Shown piece by piece: positions 31,901 to 39,800 of a DNA stretch of 40,980 nt. This DNA is from an uncultured bacterium (GTDB lineage: Bacteria > Myxococcota_A > UBA796 > CAJQPC01). The stretch spans positions 1-40,980 of the forward strand of contig CAJQPC010000073.1 of assembly GCA_905480105.1 (NCBI GenBank), in the 5' to 3' direction. A program made the position numbers and the translations under genes. Within the stretch, counting starts at the first letter, position 1. Each line of letters begins with the position of its first letter. The notes beneath the pieces are model-generated. The model was given only the letters and a program-made list of their open reading frames with translations. It searched no databases and was not told where the DNA came from.

Positions 31901-32284
31901 GTTTTGAGAGAGCTTCTGCCACTCGCCTGGACGCACAGCAGCGTCTTGGCGGAAGAGATCGTAGGCGTGGCACATCATCGAGAAGGGTTTGCCCACGCGC
32001 TCGGCGATCGGGCCCAGGGTGCGTACGCCAAAGTCTGCGAAGTGTCCGTGCAGGTGGTCGAACTGGGCAAGCACCGCGTCCAGACCTGGGGCTCTCAAAT
32101 CCGTGTGCAGAATGGGAAAGGGCAGGGCGTCGGGTCCCTCTCCAAATCGGATCCCCAGATCGCCAGCTTTGTGGCACACCACGCCCACTTTGACCCCCGC
32201 CGCAGCCAAGGCTACCAGTTCCGCGTGCACGAAAGTCTGGCTTAGGACGGGGTATTCAGGCAGGACGTAGCAAACGGAGAACAT
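28973..32284 (-). CDS. fusion: GT4 glycosyltransferase + polysaccharide pyruvyl transferase + methyltransferase + TPR-like tail
   Basis: A single 1103-aa chain with four parts. Residues 1-350 are a GT-B GT4 enzyme of WcaL-like type: YVLPEYPVLSQTFVHAEL start, KVLAVGRPTPKKGFQILI, and DGIPTVLAEAGALNRPVIS with the donor-binding Glu. Residues about 355-730 are a polysaccharide pyruvyl transferase: FCSANRGDAAILQGIVSGL, VVSCGGSFLNDLY, FFAQSIGPLES and DFFVGTRMHSLIFATTAGVP. Residues about 750-945 are a class I methyltransferase: VLDVGCSTGILGRML, GFDIS, VICSGSLEYVKDL. The last 150 residues are TPR-like (WSDLGVLFQIAGDPQAATKQ). It probably adds a sugar, a pyruvyl ketal and a methyl group to one surface polysaccharide. 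ATG 32284 has GAGG 8 bases upstream and is preferred to GTG 32302. The GT2 gene follows with a 7-bp overlap. Confidence 0.92.
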   Translation of the reverse strand: MFSVCYVLPEYPVLSQTFVHAELVALAAAGVKVGVVCHKAGDLGIRFGEGPDALPFPILHTDLRAPGLDAVLAQFDHLHGHFADFGVRTLGPIAERVGKPFSMMCHAYDLFRQDAAVRPGEWQKLSQNCSRVITISRFHRDFIAERGVAKERIAVVPNAARLAQLIATAPPAPTSLKKVLAVGRPTPKKGFQILINAWQAARDHLPELELEIIGAPVPSGALPPGLTLSPMRPYAEVLQAMAQADLIVAPCVKAPNGDMDGIPTVLAEAGALNRPVISSDLSGIGDLVVNGVNGLMLPPGNVDALKMALIRLGQRPLELRRMGLSAQRLAACHDASVCAQRLIQAFQPPTPTEAAPIRVLIADSFCSANRGDAAILQGIVSGLQERLPDAQIQVVSHYPQVAAHFHPELDCMGDDDPVALAQALVNTDLVVSCGGSFLNDLYALNLGPRLALYHAAHRAEIPVVFFAQSIGPLESPLSRQAARQVLNPAAWVLARDPASAQIVRRLGVQCPISVGVDAAVSDVPLPAELERDEKQDAPILGVTARAWHFPGHDNPQDLQSAYEANVAAACRAWLQESGGKVRFLSNCTDFGGYHQDDRLAAQRIALAIGREELESGQVSVEERGDLDHHHVRRQAAACDFFVGTRMHSLIFATTAGVPAVGVAYEFKTPEWLAMCGLEGLSVDIADTQGLTQLLLEAWRERSTHRAKLTAALPGIMNQASAQLDQLAQIAQGACLPRTSSGRGTQSGWQGETLKYDIAHRRLRLVADIVLAEGGRQVLDVGCSTGILGRMLGPRFGYQGFDISHDVVVQEPGFSIQQRDLNTQGLPKMDPVDTVICSGSLEYVKDLQGTLRALRERIVQGGLGVFTLYNLSHFARGAGRARRHPTWTFQARPDELVMALREAGFAPQRILSSATGYCASQAVNAELPTDWDRQGGGQLPPKRLQRMAHQVIVVCRATAPQAGPQRVEDLATAGDLLGATRIATDLVKRFPWSARAWSDLGVLFQIAGDPQAATKQMLRALECDPCNPVVRENLAGLGVELVQAFATHPDAELRVLLDPQDAQAWQTLIQQTLSKGQLASAKALKRLSYRHLPTAAATRPAPVC

Positions 32285-32444
32285 GGGGTACCTCAGGGGC
32301 ACGCCATCGGCCGGTGGGAGAATTAGTTGAGTCTGAATGCTGAATTCATGGTGCCTACCAACGCGCCCCGGCGTCTAAGTGGCCAGTTTAGAGGAGTCCC
32401 CAAAGCGGGCGCCGGCCGATCGACTCGCGTGGGTGCGGCCCAAG

Positions 32445-33647
32445 TCAGAGCGTGAGTTCTCCGTCGCGTGCACGGATCCACTCCACGTTGCGCAGTGTAT
32501 CGGTCCCCTCTGGACCTTGAACCTGCCAATCGCCGTTTTCCTGCTGTTCCAAGAGCAGCTCATCCAGCGGTACACAGTAGACTGCGGCGTCCTGACCCTC
32601 ACCCCCATCTAGTAGGTTGTTCCCAAGGTTTCCACGTAGGGTATTGTCTGCGCTGTTGCCCAATAGATCGGCGTCCAGTTGGCCGGTGAGTGTCACTGAG
32701 CGAAGGTACTGGGACTTGTGGGTGTAGGGCAGCTCCGGATCGAAGGACATGGAGAAGCGGCCTTGGAAAGAGGGATCTAAGCGGACCTCGCTGTGGACCT
32801 GGGGTGAGAGAAACTGGTTGAGCAGCGCCCAGCCTGCTGGGTCCAGTTCTTGTACGTCGGACCGACTCTTGGCTGTGTAGATTCCCCACATACCGCCATC
32901 GCCGCCATCCCAGGCGGCCCAGAGCCCCATGCTGCTGTCTAGGACCGAAGCGATATATTCCTGGGCCAGGCTGCCTTCTTGGCTCAGCTCTTCGATCCAG
33001 TCCTCTGCTCCATTCCCCCATCTGCCATCAGACAGGGCCTCCAGAGCCTCGGCTTCCAGCGCTGCCTGGTAGTCCGGGCGCACTCCGGGCGTATTCGTTC
33101 CAATGCCTTGATCGTGTACGAGGTGAAAGATCTCCTCAAAGCCCGCATCGCGGTGCGAGTAGTCATTGTCCAGGTACCAAGAGTCCCCTTCCACCGGGGT
33201 TTCTGCCCAGTAGAGTGGCTGCCCACCGAGACGAGGGGAGAGAAAGGTTTCGCCATCCTCGCCGTTGGGCATCATCAGAACCGAGCTGGAGGCCGCCATG
33301 GCGTTGGCCACGTCTTCCTTGTCCTGTCCCCAAGTGCTTCCCGGAACGTCGGATAGGAAGTGACGTAGCAGCCCCATGGCACGCATCATCTGTGCGTCTC
33401 GAACTTGGTCCTGGGCGTAGATCCGAAGCGTCTGCCCGTTCGGTGCGACCAGAACCAGCACCCGGTCAAAGCCTGCTCGGCTGTAGCGCGCATCCACTCC
33501 CTTGCCGGTGTTCTGGGTGATCGCTTGGTCGTCCAAACACGTCTGGAGTTGTTCTGTGCCTGGGCGCAGTGGCACACCGTCTTGAGGAGCCTGTCCGCAA
33601 GCGAGTAAGGGTGCAATACCGAGAGTTAGGAGTGGCCAATTCTGCAT
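32445..33647 (-). CDS. RTX-repeat lipoprotein with a His-rich central motif
   Basis: A 400-aa lipoprotein (signal MQNWPLLTLGIAPLLAC). The central region has YSHRDAGFEEIFHLVHDQG, where E, H and H in IFHLVHD are spaced like a metal site, but not as classical HExxH. The C-terminus (about residues 310-400) is a hemolysin-type calcium-binding unit: GNSADNTLRGNLGNN then LLDGGEGQDAAVY, ending in the typical GTDTLRNVEWIRARDGEL. It resembles secreted calcium-dependent hydrolases, perhaps a peptidase, but I cannot name the family. The frame continues upstream to 33683; ATG 33647 is chosen for its signal peptide. It is divergent from the LamG/TSP3 protein gene. Confidence 0.8.
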   Translation of the reverse strand: MQNWPLLTLGIAPLLACGQAPQDGVPLRPGTEQLQTCLDDQAITQNTGKGVDARYSRAGFDRVLVLVAPNGQTLRIYAQDQVRDAQMMRAMGLLRHFLSDVPGSTWGQDKEDVANAMAASSSVLMMPNGEDGETFLSPRLGGQPLYWAETPVEGDSWYLDNDYSHRDAGFEEIFHLVHDQGIGTNTPGVRPDYQAALEAEALEALSDGRWGNGAEDWIEELSQEGSLAQEYIASVLDSSMGLWAAWDGGDGGMWGIYTAKSRSDVQELDPAGWALLNQFLSPQVHSEVRLDPSFQGRFSMSFDPELPYTHKSQYLRSVTLTGQLDADLLGNSADNTLRGNLGNNLLDGGEGQDAAVYCVPLDELLLEQQENGDWQVQGPEGTDTLRNVEWIRARDGELTL

Positions 33648-33788
33648 TTTGGGGTTTTCCTGGCGAGACAGTGGCGGCGACACGCTTTTCGGATGGGGAT
33701 TGGCCGACCCACACCCCCATCAGTCAGGCAGTCGGGCTCCATATGAGGCTTGCGGTCCTATGCCTCCCAGGGTTCATCTTGCCTGACC

Positions 33789-33879
33789 GGGACAAACACC
33801 GATCATTTTTTCATCCCTTTGAGCAAAGGACAGGTTCTGGGCGCATCTTTCGCTCGTCCAAGGCTATGGTCGGTATCCC
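33789..33879 (+). promoter_or_regulatory. possible structured leader RNA before the LamG/TSP3 gene
   Basis: GGGA (33789-33792) and TCCC (33876-33879), plus ACCGATC (33798-33804) and GGTCGGT (33868-33874, one G-U), can form a closing stem. Inside it CCTTTG/CAAAGG (33816-33829) forms a tight hairpin. GGGCG/CGCTC form another hairpin around CATCTTT. The fold ends 5 bases before the GGAG ribosome site. It matches no riboswitch class I know. Confidence 0.4.
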
Positions 33880-33893
33880 TACTCGGAGCCCCC

Positions 33894-36071
33894 ATGTTCT
33901 TTCTGGCCCTCTTCGCTGCTCCTGCGTCTGCTGCTGGTAACCACGCTGTGTTTTCGGGGGACGAAGATCGCATCAACCTCGGAGTGGGTTTGGATCCGAG
34001 TAGTCGCTTTACCTGGGAGGGTTGGGTCAGCTTTGAGCAGGGCGGGTCTTCCAGCTACGACACCATCTTCGAGGTGGCCGAGGCTGGAACGGGTCTCAAC
34101 CTGTTCTACGTGGGTTGGGTCAGCACCGGCTGGCAGATTGAGTTCAACGACGTGAACGCGAGCGAGGGGAGCTCGTGCACCGACGGCACCGAGGTGATCT
34201 GCGTGGCGGACACCTACACCGACTTTGACTTGACCCACCTGGCAGTCACCGTGGATGGCACCGACGTGGTCTTCTACGTCAACGGGGTGTCCACCCAAAC
34301 GCTGACCCTGACCGGCGCGATGGTCTGGTCCTCCACCGCCGAGTGGGGCATGGGTGCGGATACAGACGACGGCAGCGACTACACCTCGGACTACTACACG
34401 GGGGATCTGGATGAAGTGCGCCTATGGGAGACGGCCCACGACGCGGACACTGTCGCTTGCCTGATGGACTACGCCCTGAGTGGCGCTGAACCAGATCTCT
34501 ATGCGCTGTGGTCTATGGATGACGCGGCTGGATCGGGCACTGCGACGGACGCGGGCCCCAATGGACTGGACGGCACCTGCGAGAGCAACGCCGACTTTGA
34601 GAGCTCCGCTTTCGGCCTGACCCCCTCCGTCGGCGGCGACATCCCCTGCTACGACTTTGATGGGGATGGAGAGACCCCTGCCGATGGGGACTGTGACGAC
34701 ACGGACGCGGACATCAACACCAGCGCTACCGAGATCGACAGCAACGGCATCGACGAGGACTGTGATGGCTACGATGGCGGGGTAGATACCGACGGAGACG
34801 GCCTGACAGACGAGGAAGAAGGAGAGGTTTACGGCACCGATCCCGATGTGGCCGACACGGACGGCGACGGCCTGGATGATGGCGAAGAGGTGCTCAGCTA
34901 TGGCACCGATCCTTTGAACGAGGACACCGATGGCGAGGGGCTCTCCGACGGGGAAGAGGTGCTCACCTACGGCACGGATCCCAACGACAAGAACTCGGAT
35001 GACGACGGTCTGAACGACTACCGCGAGGTCACTGAGACCGACACCGATCCCAACGACTCCGACTCCGACGACGACGGACTGCGGGACGGGGACGAGGTCA
35101 AGATCTACGAGACCGACCCCAATGAAAAGGACACGGACGGCGACGGGCTGGAGGATGGCGAAGAGGTGCTCACCTATGGCACCGATCCCCTGGACACGGA
35201 CACCGATGACGGCGGCGTGGACGATGGCACCGAGGTGGACACCGACGGTACGGATCCTCTCGACGGATCCGACGACAACGTGGGCAGCGGCGATTCTGAC
35301 GGCGATGGCTTGAGCGATGCAGAAGAGGAGGCTCTCGGCACAGACCCCGACAACGCGGACACGGACGGAGACGGCCTGAGCGATGGGGTCGAGGCCAACT
35401 CAACGGAGACGGATCCTTTGGACACCGACTCCGACGACGACGGACTGGCAGATGGTACCGAGGTCAACGACACCGGCACGGATCCCAATGACTCGGACTC
35501 GGATGACGATGGATTAAACGATTCCACCGAGGTCAACGATACCGAGACCGACCCCAACAACGGTGACTCCGACGGTGATGGACTGGGGGACGGGCTCGAG
35601 GTCAACGAGACCCAGACCGACCCCAACGACTCTGACTCGGACGATGACGGATTGGAGGATGGCACCGAGGTTAACCGGATCCAGACCGATCCCAATGACT
35701 CCGACTCCGACGACGATGGCCTGGACGACGGGACCGAGGTCAACGAGACCGAGACCAACCCCTTGGACTCGGACACCGACGACGATGGTCTGGACGATGG
35801 GACCGAGGTCAACGAGACGGAGACCGACCCCAAGGACGCCGATACCGATGACGGCGGGGTGGACGATGGCGACGAGGTCGAGGCTGGAAGCGATCCCCTG
35901 GATGGCTCCGACGATGTGCCCCTGGACGAAGGCGAGGACGTGCTGACTGAGCTGGAGGGCCGGTACACGGGCGGCAGCGGCATGCAGTGCGGCAGCACCC
36001 AGATGCCGGTGGGCTTTGGTGGGTTGCTCCTCGGCTTGTTTGGAGTTTTGGTCCTGCGGCGCCGCTCCTAA
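33894..36071 (+). CDS. secreted LamG + MopE + 16 TSP3-repeat protein with MYXO-CTERM-like tail
   Basis: A 725-aa surface protein. The signal [15 protein letters not shown] is followed by a LamG/concanavalin-like domain (about residues 18-230; [52 protein letters not shown]). A MopE-type metal site follows ([20 protein letters not shown] to [11 protein letters not shown]). Then come about 16 thrombospondin type 3 repeats of the form [20 protein letters not shown], which bind calcium. The end, [18 protein letters not shown], a membrane helix ([11 protein letters not shown]) and RRRS, is like MYXO-CTERM sorting signals with an invariant Cys. It should be exported, cleaved and anchored at the cell surface. 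GGAG lies 5 bases before the ATG. Its stop lies in a stem shared with the convergent VOC gene. Confidence 0.9.
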   Translation: MFFLALFAAPASAAGNHAVFSGDEDRINLGVGLDPSSRFTWEGWVSFEQGGSSSYDTIFEVAEAGTGLNLFYVGWVSTGWQIEFNDVNASEGSSCTDGTEVICVADTYTDFDLTHLAVTVDGTDVVFYVNGVSTQTLTLTGAMVWSSTAEWGMGADTDDGSDYTSDYYTGDLDEVRLWETAHDADTVACLMDYALSGAEPDLYALWSMDDAAGSGTATDAGPNGLDGTCESNADFESSAFGLTPSVGGDIPCYDFDGDGETPADGDCDDTDADINTSATEIDSNGIDEDCDGYDGGVDTDGDGLTDEEEGEVYGTDPDVADTDGDGLDDGEEVLSYGTDPLNEDTDGEGLSDGEEVLTYGTDPNDKNSDDDGLNDYREVTETDTDPNDSDSDDDGLRDGDEVKIYETDPNEKDTDGDGLEDGEEVLTYGTDPLDTDTDDGGVDDGTEVDTDGTDPLDGSDDNVGSGDSDGDGLSDAEEEALGTDPDNADTDGDGLSDGVEANSTETDPLDTDSDDDGLADGTEVNDTGTDPNDSDSDDDGLNDSTEVNDTETDPNNGDSDGDGLGDGLEVNETQTDPNDSDSDDDGLEDGTEVNRIQTDPNDSDSDDDGLDDGTEVNETETNPLDSDTDDDGLDDGTEVNETETDPKDADTDDGGVDDGDEVEAGSDPLDGSDDVPLDEGEDVLTELEGRYTGGSGMQCGSTQMPVGFGGLLLGLFGVLVLRRRS

Positions 36072-36092
36072 ACGCGCTGCTACGGAGCGTTT
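36070..36092 (+). terminator. bidirectional stem-loop holding the stop codons of two convergent genes
   Basis: AAACGC and GCGTTT form a 6-bp stem with an 11-base loop. The 5' arm overlaps the TAA of the rightward gene (36069-36071), and the loop contains the complement of the TAG of the leftward VOC gene (36080-36082). A run of T in the 3' arm gives a weak terminator look on the + strand. Confidence 0.45.
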
Positions 36093-36829
36093 TGCTCCCA
36101 CAGCGTAAAGGCGGCTCCACCGGGGTCTCGGACCACGCTCATTACGCCCATGTCTCCCATCGGGGTGGGGGGCATCAGCTCGGTGGCACCCAGGGCCTTG
36201 GCCTTTAGAGTGGCCTCCTTGCAGTTTCCTGGGGCAGTGATGGCCACGCTCCAAAAACCCTCGTCCTGGTCTTCGTCCGCGGCATTCAGGCCAGCCACGG
36301 GCACGCCGTCACGAAAGAAGGTGGTGCTCATGGTGCCTTCTCCCAGGTCCACTTCTTCTACATTCCAGCCGCACACAGCTGACCAGAACGCGGCCTCGCG
36401 GGTGGGGTTCAGTGCAGAGATGCTGTACCAGCAAAACTCCCCAGGCTCGGGATTGCGTGTGGGCAGTTCAGGGGGGCTCTCCAGCTCGATCAAGGTGATC
36501 ATGGCGCCACCAGGGCCCGCGATGAGCGCCATGGTGCCGGTGTTGGGAATCTTGTAGGGGTCCATGAGCACCGTGCCACCGCGGGCCATCACCGTGATCA
36601 AGCAGTCTTCCAGATCATCGACATGGATGTAAGCCAGCCAGGCGGGCACCGGTCCGTTTTGCTCAAAGAGCCCGCCGCCCAAGCCGTCGCCGGTGGAGAA
36701 GCGATGGTAGGAGCCAGCGTTTCCCATGTTCTCACTGAACTCCCAGCCAAAGAGCTTGGCGTAGAAGTTCAGGTCACGGGGGACGTCTCCACTGCCTAGG
36801 TCATGCCAGACGAATCGTCCGTGGGCCAT
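36080..36829 (-). CDS. two-domain VOC (glyoxalase/bleomycin-resistance fold) protein
   Basis: A 249-aa protein made of two vicinal-oxygen-chelate domains. The first starts FVWHDLGSGDVPRDLNFYAK with LFGWEFSE; the second starts GEFCWYSISALNPTREAAFW with VCGWNVEEVDLG. Each ends in a strand of type DPxG(A)xF/ITL (GPGGAMITLIELE, DPGGAAFTLWEQ). This is the layout of the Streptomyces hydroxylase-like/CFP-30 subgroup. It may bind a metal and a small substrate, but the reaction is unknown. A strong AGGAGG ribosome site precedes the ATG. It is a single gene, convergent with the LamG/TSP3 gene and 52 bp downstream of the M1-like gene. Confidence 0.9.
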   Translation of the reverse strand: MAHGRFVWHDLGSGDVPRDLNFYAKLFGWEFSENMGNAGSYHRFSTGDGLGGGLFEQNGPVPAWLAYIHVDDLEDCLITVMARGGTVLMDPYKIPNTGTMALIAGPGGAMITLIELESPPELPTRNPEPGEFCWYSISALNPTREAAFWSAVCGWNVEEVDLGEGTMSTTFFRDGVPVAGLNAADEDQDEGFWSVAITAPGNCKEATLKAKALGATELMPPTPMGDMGVMSVVRDPGGAAFTLWEQNAP

Positions 36830-36881
36830 GTGTCCTCCTGGTCGGGGTCGTGGCTGTCTAACGCCAACCAGGCTGAAGCAC

Positions 36882-39800
36882 CTATTCGTCCTGGATGAGC
36901 GGAAGCTCAGAGGGCACGGGTGGCTCCAGAGGCTCGGTGGTTTGTTCTGATTCCGTCTCTAAAGACTCGCTCTCCGGCGCCGGTTCGGGCTCACGCCAGC
37001 AGTGGTCCAACGATTCGACGACTTTGACGTCCCGTTTGGTGAGCAGCACCAGACCGTTGGGGTCCACCAGCACGGTGGTGTCGTCCTTGCGCGCGCTGAC
37101 CTGGAACTGACCGTGGCCGTGGTCTACGTCCACCAGGGCGCCCACCCGGCGAAAGCCGTCCATGTCGTCCACGGAGATGGGCACGTCAAAGCTGCCAAAG
37201 GGGACATCGGAGACCAAGCAACCGCGCAGGGTGTCACCGGTGGTCATTGTCTCGACGGTGATGCCAGGTATGAATCCACCGTGCACCCAGAAGTCAAAAA
37301 AGTCGTCGAGCTCCTGGCCGCTCTGCTGCTCCAGGCTGGATTTGAAGTGCTCGGTGGTCGCAAAGTTGTCCTTTCGGGACATGAGCATGTAGTCAAGCGC
37401 CTTGTAGTAGACGTTTTCGCCCACCCGGTAGCGCAGCATGTTGCCCATGACGTACAGGCCGTAGTAGCGCTGGGCCAAGGCGCCATACCAACCCTGGGTT
37501 CCCTCTGTTCCGTTGTCGGTCAGTCCAAAGGAGTTGACCATACGTTCGGGCACACCCAGATAGTCTTGGCGGTTGTTCTGGTCTTCCAAGTACTCCCTGA
37601 GAAGCTCCATCCAGTCATAGTAGGCCTGGGTGCCCTGCACGCCACGCACGTAAAAGGCGCTGTACACATCGGGCATCGCCCAGCTCATCCAAGCCTCGCG
37701 CACGCCTCCGGGCTGGACCAAGCCGTCCCAGTAGCGGCGCCCCAGCTCGCGGGCGAGCAGGGTCTGGTCCATGTAGGGATCCAGGTTCCGGTAGATCGTG
37801 TTGGCGCCTGTGCCTCCGGTGCGGCCCATGATCTGGTTGATCTCCAGCATGCCGTCGCCGGGCTCGTTTCGGCCGCGGGCGCCAAAGCTCAGGTCCCGGC
37901 CCTGGTAGATCTCGAACTCGTCTACGTCGATCTCTGGCATGAGACGGTCATAGAATCCAAGGACACGGCGTAGCTCGGGAGCGAGGAGCTCCAAGGCGTA
38001 TGCCTCGGCCGGGTTCACATGGATGCGCACGGCGGGAAAGCCAAAGGCCGGGGGCTCCTCGTAGGTGGTCCATTTGCCTACAGCCATGCCGGGTCGCAGA
38101 TCTCCTTCGCCGCGCACGGTGATGGTGACCAGCTCCATGTCACTGTCCCAGTTCTCCCGAATGGTCTCGCCGGTGGCGGCCATTCCGAAGTTGTACAGGC
38201 TGGGTGCGGTGATGGTGGTCTCGTGGTCCCAGCGGGTACCGCCGTTGGTGGGCCATACGTCGGGAAGTAGGTTGCGAAAGCCGGTGGTGGGTCCCAGGCT
38301 CTTGATGTTCCCGCCCACGCCGTCGGAGGCGACCTGGATGAAGTTCCACTGGGCCTCCCAGTCCATGTTGATGTCGATCTCTTCGCCCTTCTCCAGGGGC
38401 TCGTTGAAGAGGATCAGCACGGGGTAGGGCACCTGGGAGCGGTCCACAGTCATGTCGGTCCAGGAGTCCTGGAAGTTTCCGTTGGGGTTGGCGTCCAGGC
38501 TCAGTCCGTTTTCGTCTTGGTCGTCGCCGGAGCCGATCCCCCCAGACGCCGCGTCTGTGGTGTTGCCACCGGTTCCGGTGCCCAGCCCGCTGGAACCGGT
38601 CGCGTCGTTGGTGACCGCGCCGGGATCGTTGGGGCTCGCTTCGGTGTCGGTGGCCACCATGGCGACCACATCACCGTCCGATCCGGTGCTGAACAGGTCC
38701 GAGTTCAGACTGGTCCAGGAGAGCTCATTGCCTTGGCGGTCGGCGATGAAGTTCATCTTGAAGGTGTTCTCCCGTGCCTCGAAGCGGGGCAGGTTCAGCA
38801 CGACCATCTGAGCGCCATCCCGGGTGGCCTTGAAAGTCAGCCGGGAACGAACATTCACGTTGATGTACTTGCGTAGCTTGACGGGCCTTGCGTCGACCTT
38901 GACCTTGGCCATCACTGGCTCCACAGCCCGTTCACGCAGGCCTGGGGTCTGGGATTCGATGCGCTTGGGCTCATCAAAGCCTTGGCCGGTGACACGCACC
39001 CGGCGGTAGTTTTGGTCGGAGTCCACGCCGTGGGCGAACACAGTGTTCTCCTCGCCCATGGACAGGGTACCTCCTGCATCCTTGAAGCAGGTCAGCCAGC
39101 GGTCCTGCATACCAGCGGTCAGGCCGTAGGACTCGTCCGTGATGAAATCTGCGACGATGAGTCGGTCATCCCAAGGGAGCCCTCCCCAGGACGTCATCAG
39201 CATCTCTTGGGCGATTCGAGGACGCACATCCAAGCCGCCGGCCAGCAGCGTCGCCACACGGTTGGGCAACACCGCGCCGGCTTTGATGTACGGAATGGCG
39301 GTTCGCTTGTCGTTGACCACCATGATCATGTCGTAGTTGAAGATCTCATCGCGCGCGCCCTCGCGCTCGGGGATGAGTAGGTCGTTTACGTCGGCGTGGG
39401 TGGAGATCATCACACCGCGCTGAATGGGCGAGGTGAAGCTGGCGCCCTCCTCGGCGATGGCGCGCATCTCTTCGGGATCTGCGCCCGCCGCGAGGACCAT
39501 GTGGTTGGCGAAGGACCACGCATCCGCGCGGGTCTCAAAGTCCACGGTGACGGTGCCTGTTCCATCGAACACCACGCCTGCATTGCGCTGGAACTCGCCG
39601 CGCCCCGCCTTGATGGGCATCACGATGCCCTTGTCCAGGGTGTAGGTGCAGCGACCAACCTTGATCTGGCGGTCTTTGACCGAGACGACACTGGCCTCCA
39701 CGTGGAGGTCTCCACCCAAGCGTGCACGCTTGTTGAGCTCTTGGGCGGGAGGTGCTTGGGTGTTTAGACCGAGCAGCAGAAGGGGAACAAGGCTCGTCAA
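36882..39800 (-). CDS. exported M1-aminopeptidase-like protein that has lost its zinc ligands
   Basis: A 972-aa protein with a short signal (MTSLVPLLLLGLNTQA). The C-terminal half has the M1/gluzincin layout, but where HExxH is expected it reads LARELGRRYWDGLVQ (R684-E-L-G-R688). The downstream third ligand in the usual WLNEG motif is replaced by WMSWA (W707). All three zinc ligands are thus gone, while the following 250 residues keep the M1-type helical tail (RYRVGENVYYKALDYML, FKSSLEQQSGQELDDFFDFW, HGGFIPGITVE). A Gly/Ser/Asp-rich linker (about residues 380-440) precedes this half. The N-terminal half is a beta-rich domain. The start is a TTG preceded by GGAG; no ATG is available in frame. 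It overlaps the rhomboid gene stop (TTGA). It is probably a non-catalytic binding or scaffold protein. Confidence 0.75.
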   Translation of the reverse strand: MTSLVPLLLLGLNTQAPPAQELNKRARLGGDLHVEASVVSVKDRQIKVGRCTYTLDKGIVMPIKAGRGEFQRNAGVVFDGTGTVTVDFETRADAWSFANHMVLAAGADPEEMRAIAEEGASFTSPIQRGVMISTHADVNDLLIPEREGARDEIFNYDMIMVVNDKRTAIPYIKAGAVLPNRVATLLAGGLDVRPRIAQEMLMTSWGGLPWDDRLIVADFITDESYGLTAGMQDRWLTCFKDAGGTLSMGEENTVFAHGVDSDQNYRRVRVTGQGFDEPKRIESQTPGLRERAVEPVMAKVKVDARPVKLRKYINVNVRSRLTFKATRDGAQMVVLNLPRFEARENTFKMNFIADRQGNELSWTSLNSDLFSTGSDGDVVAMVATDTEASPNDPGAVTNDATGSSGLGTGTGGNTTDAASGGIGSGDDQDENGLSLDANPNGNFQDSWTDMTVDRSQVPYPVLILFNEPLEKGEEIDINMDWEAQWNFIQVASDGVGGNIKSLGPTTGFRNLLPDVWPTNGGTRWDHETTITAPSLYNFGMAATGETIRENWDSDMELVTITVRGEGDLRPGMAVGKWTTYEEPPAFGFPAVRIHVNPAEAYALELLAPELRRVLGFYDRLMPEIDVDEFEIYQGRDLSFGARGRNEPGDGMLEINQIMGRTGGTGANTIYRNLDPYMDQTLLARELGRRYWDGLVQPGGVREAWMSWAMPDVYSAFYVRGVQGTQAYYDWMELLREYLEDQNNRQDYLGVPERMVNSFGLTDNGTEGTQGWYGALAQRYYGLYVMGNMLRYRVGENVYYKALDYMLMSRKDNFATTEHFKSSLEQQSGQELDDFFDFWVHGGFIPGITVETMTTGDTLRGCLVSDVPFGSFDVPISVDDMDGFRRVGALVDVDHGHGQFQVSARKDDTTVLVDPNGLVLLTKRDVKVVESLDHCWREPEPAPESESLETESEQTTEPLEPPVPSELPLIQDE

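Noticed and set aside
34860..35920. Regularly repeated units that could look like a CRISPR or tandem DNA repeat
   Set aside because: The repeats are in frame and code for TSP3 calcium-binding units with codon-level variation. There are no unique spacers.
35174..35998. Leftward Ser/Pro/Val-rich ORF of about 274 codons
   Set aside because: It is antisense to the TSP3 repeat region; Asp/Gly codons read backward give Ser/Val repeats.
37002..37973. Rightward ORF of about 323 codons rich in Val, His and Gly
   Set aside because: It is antisense to the M1-like protein gene and has no protein-like composition or start context.
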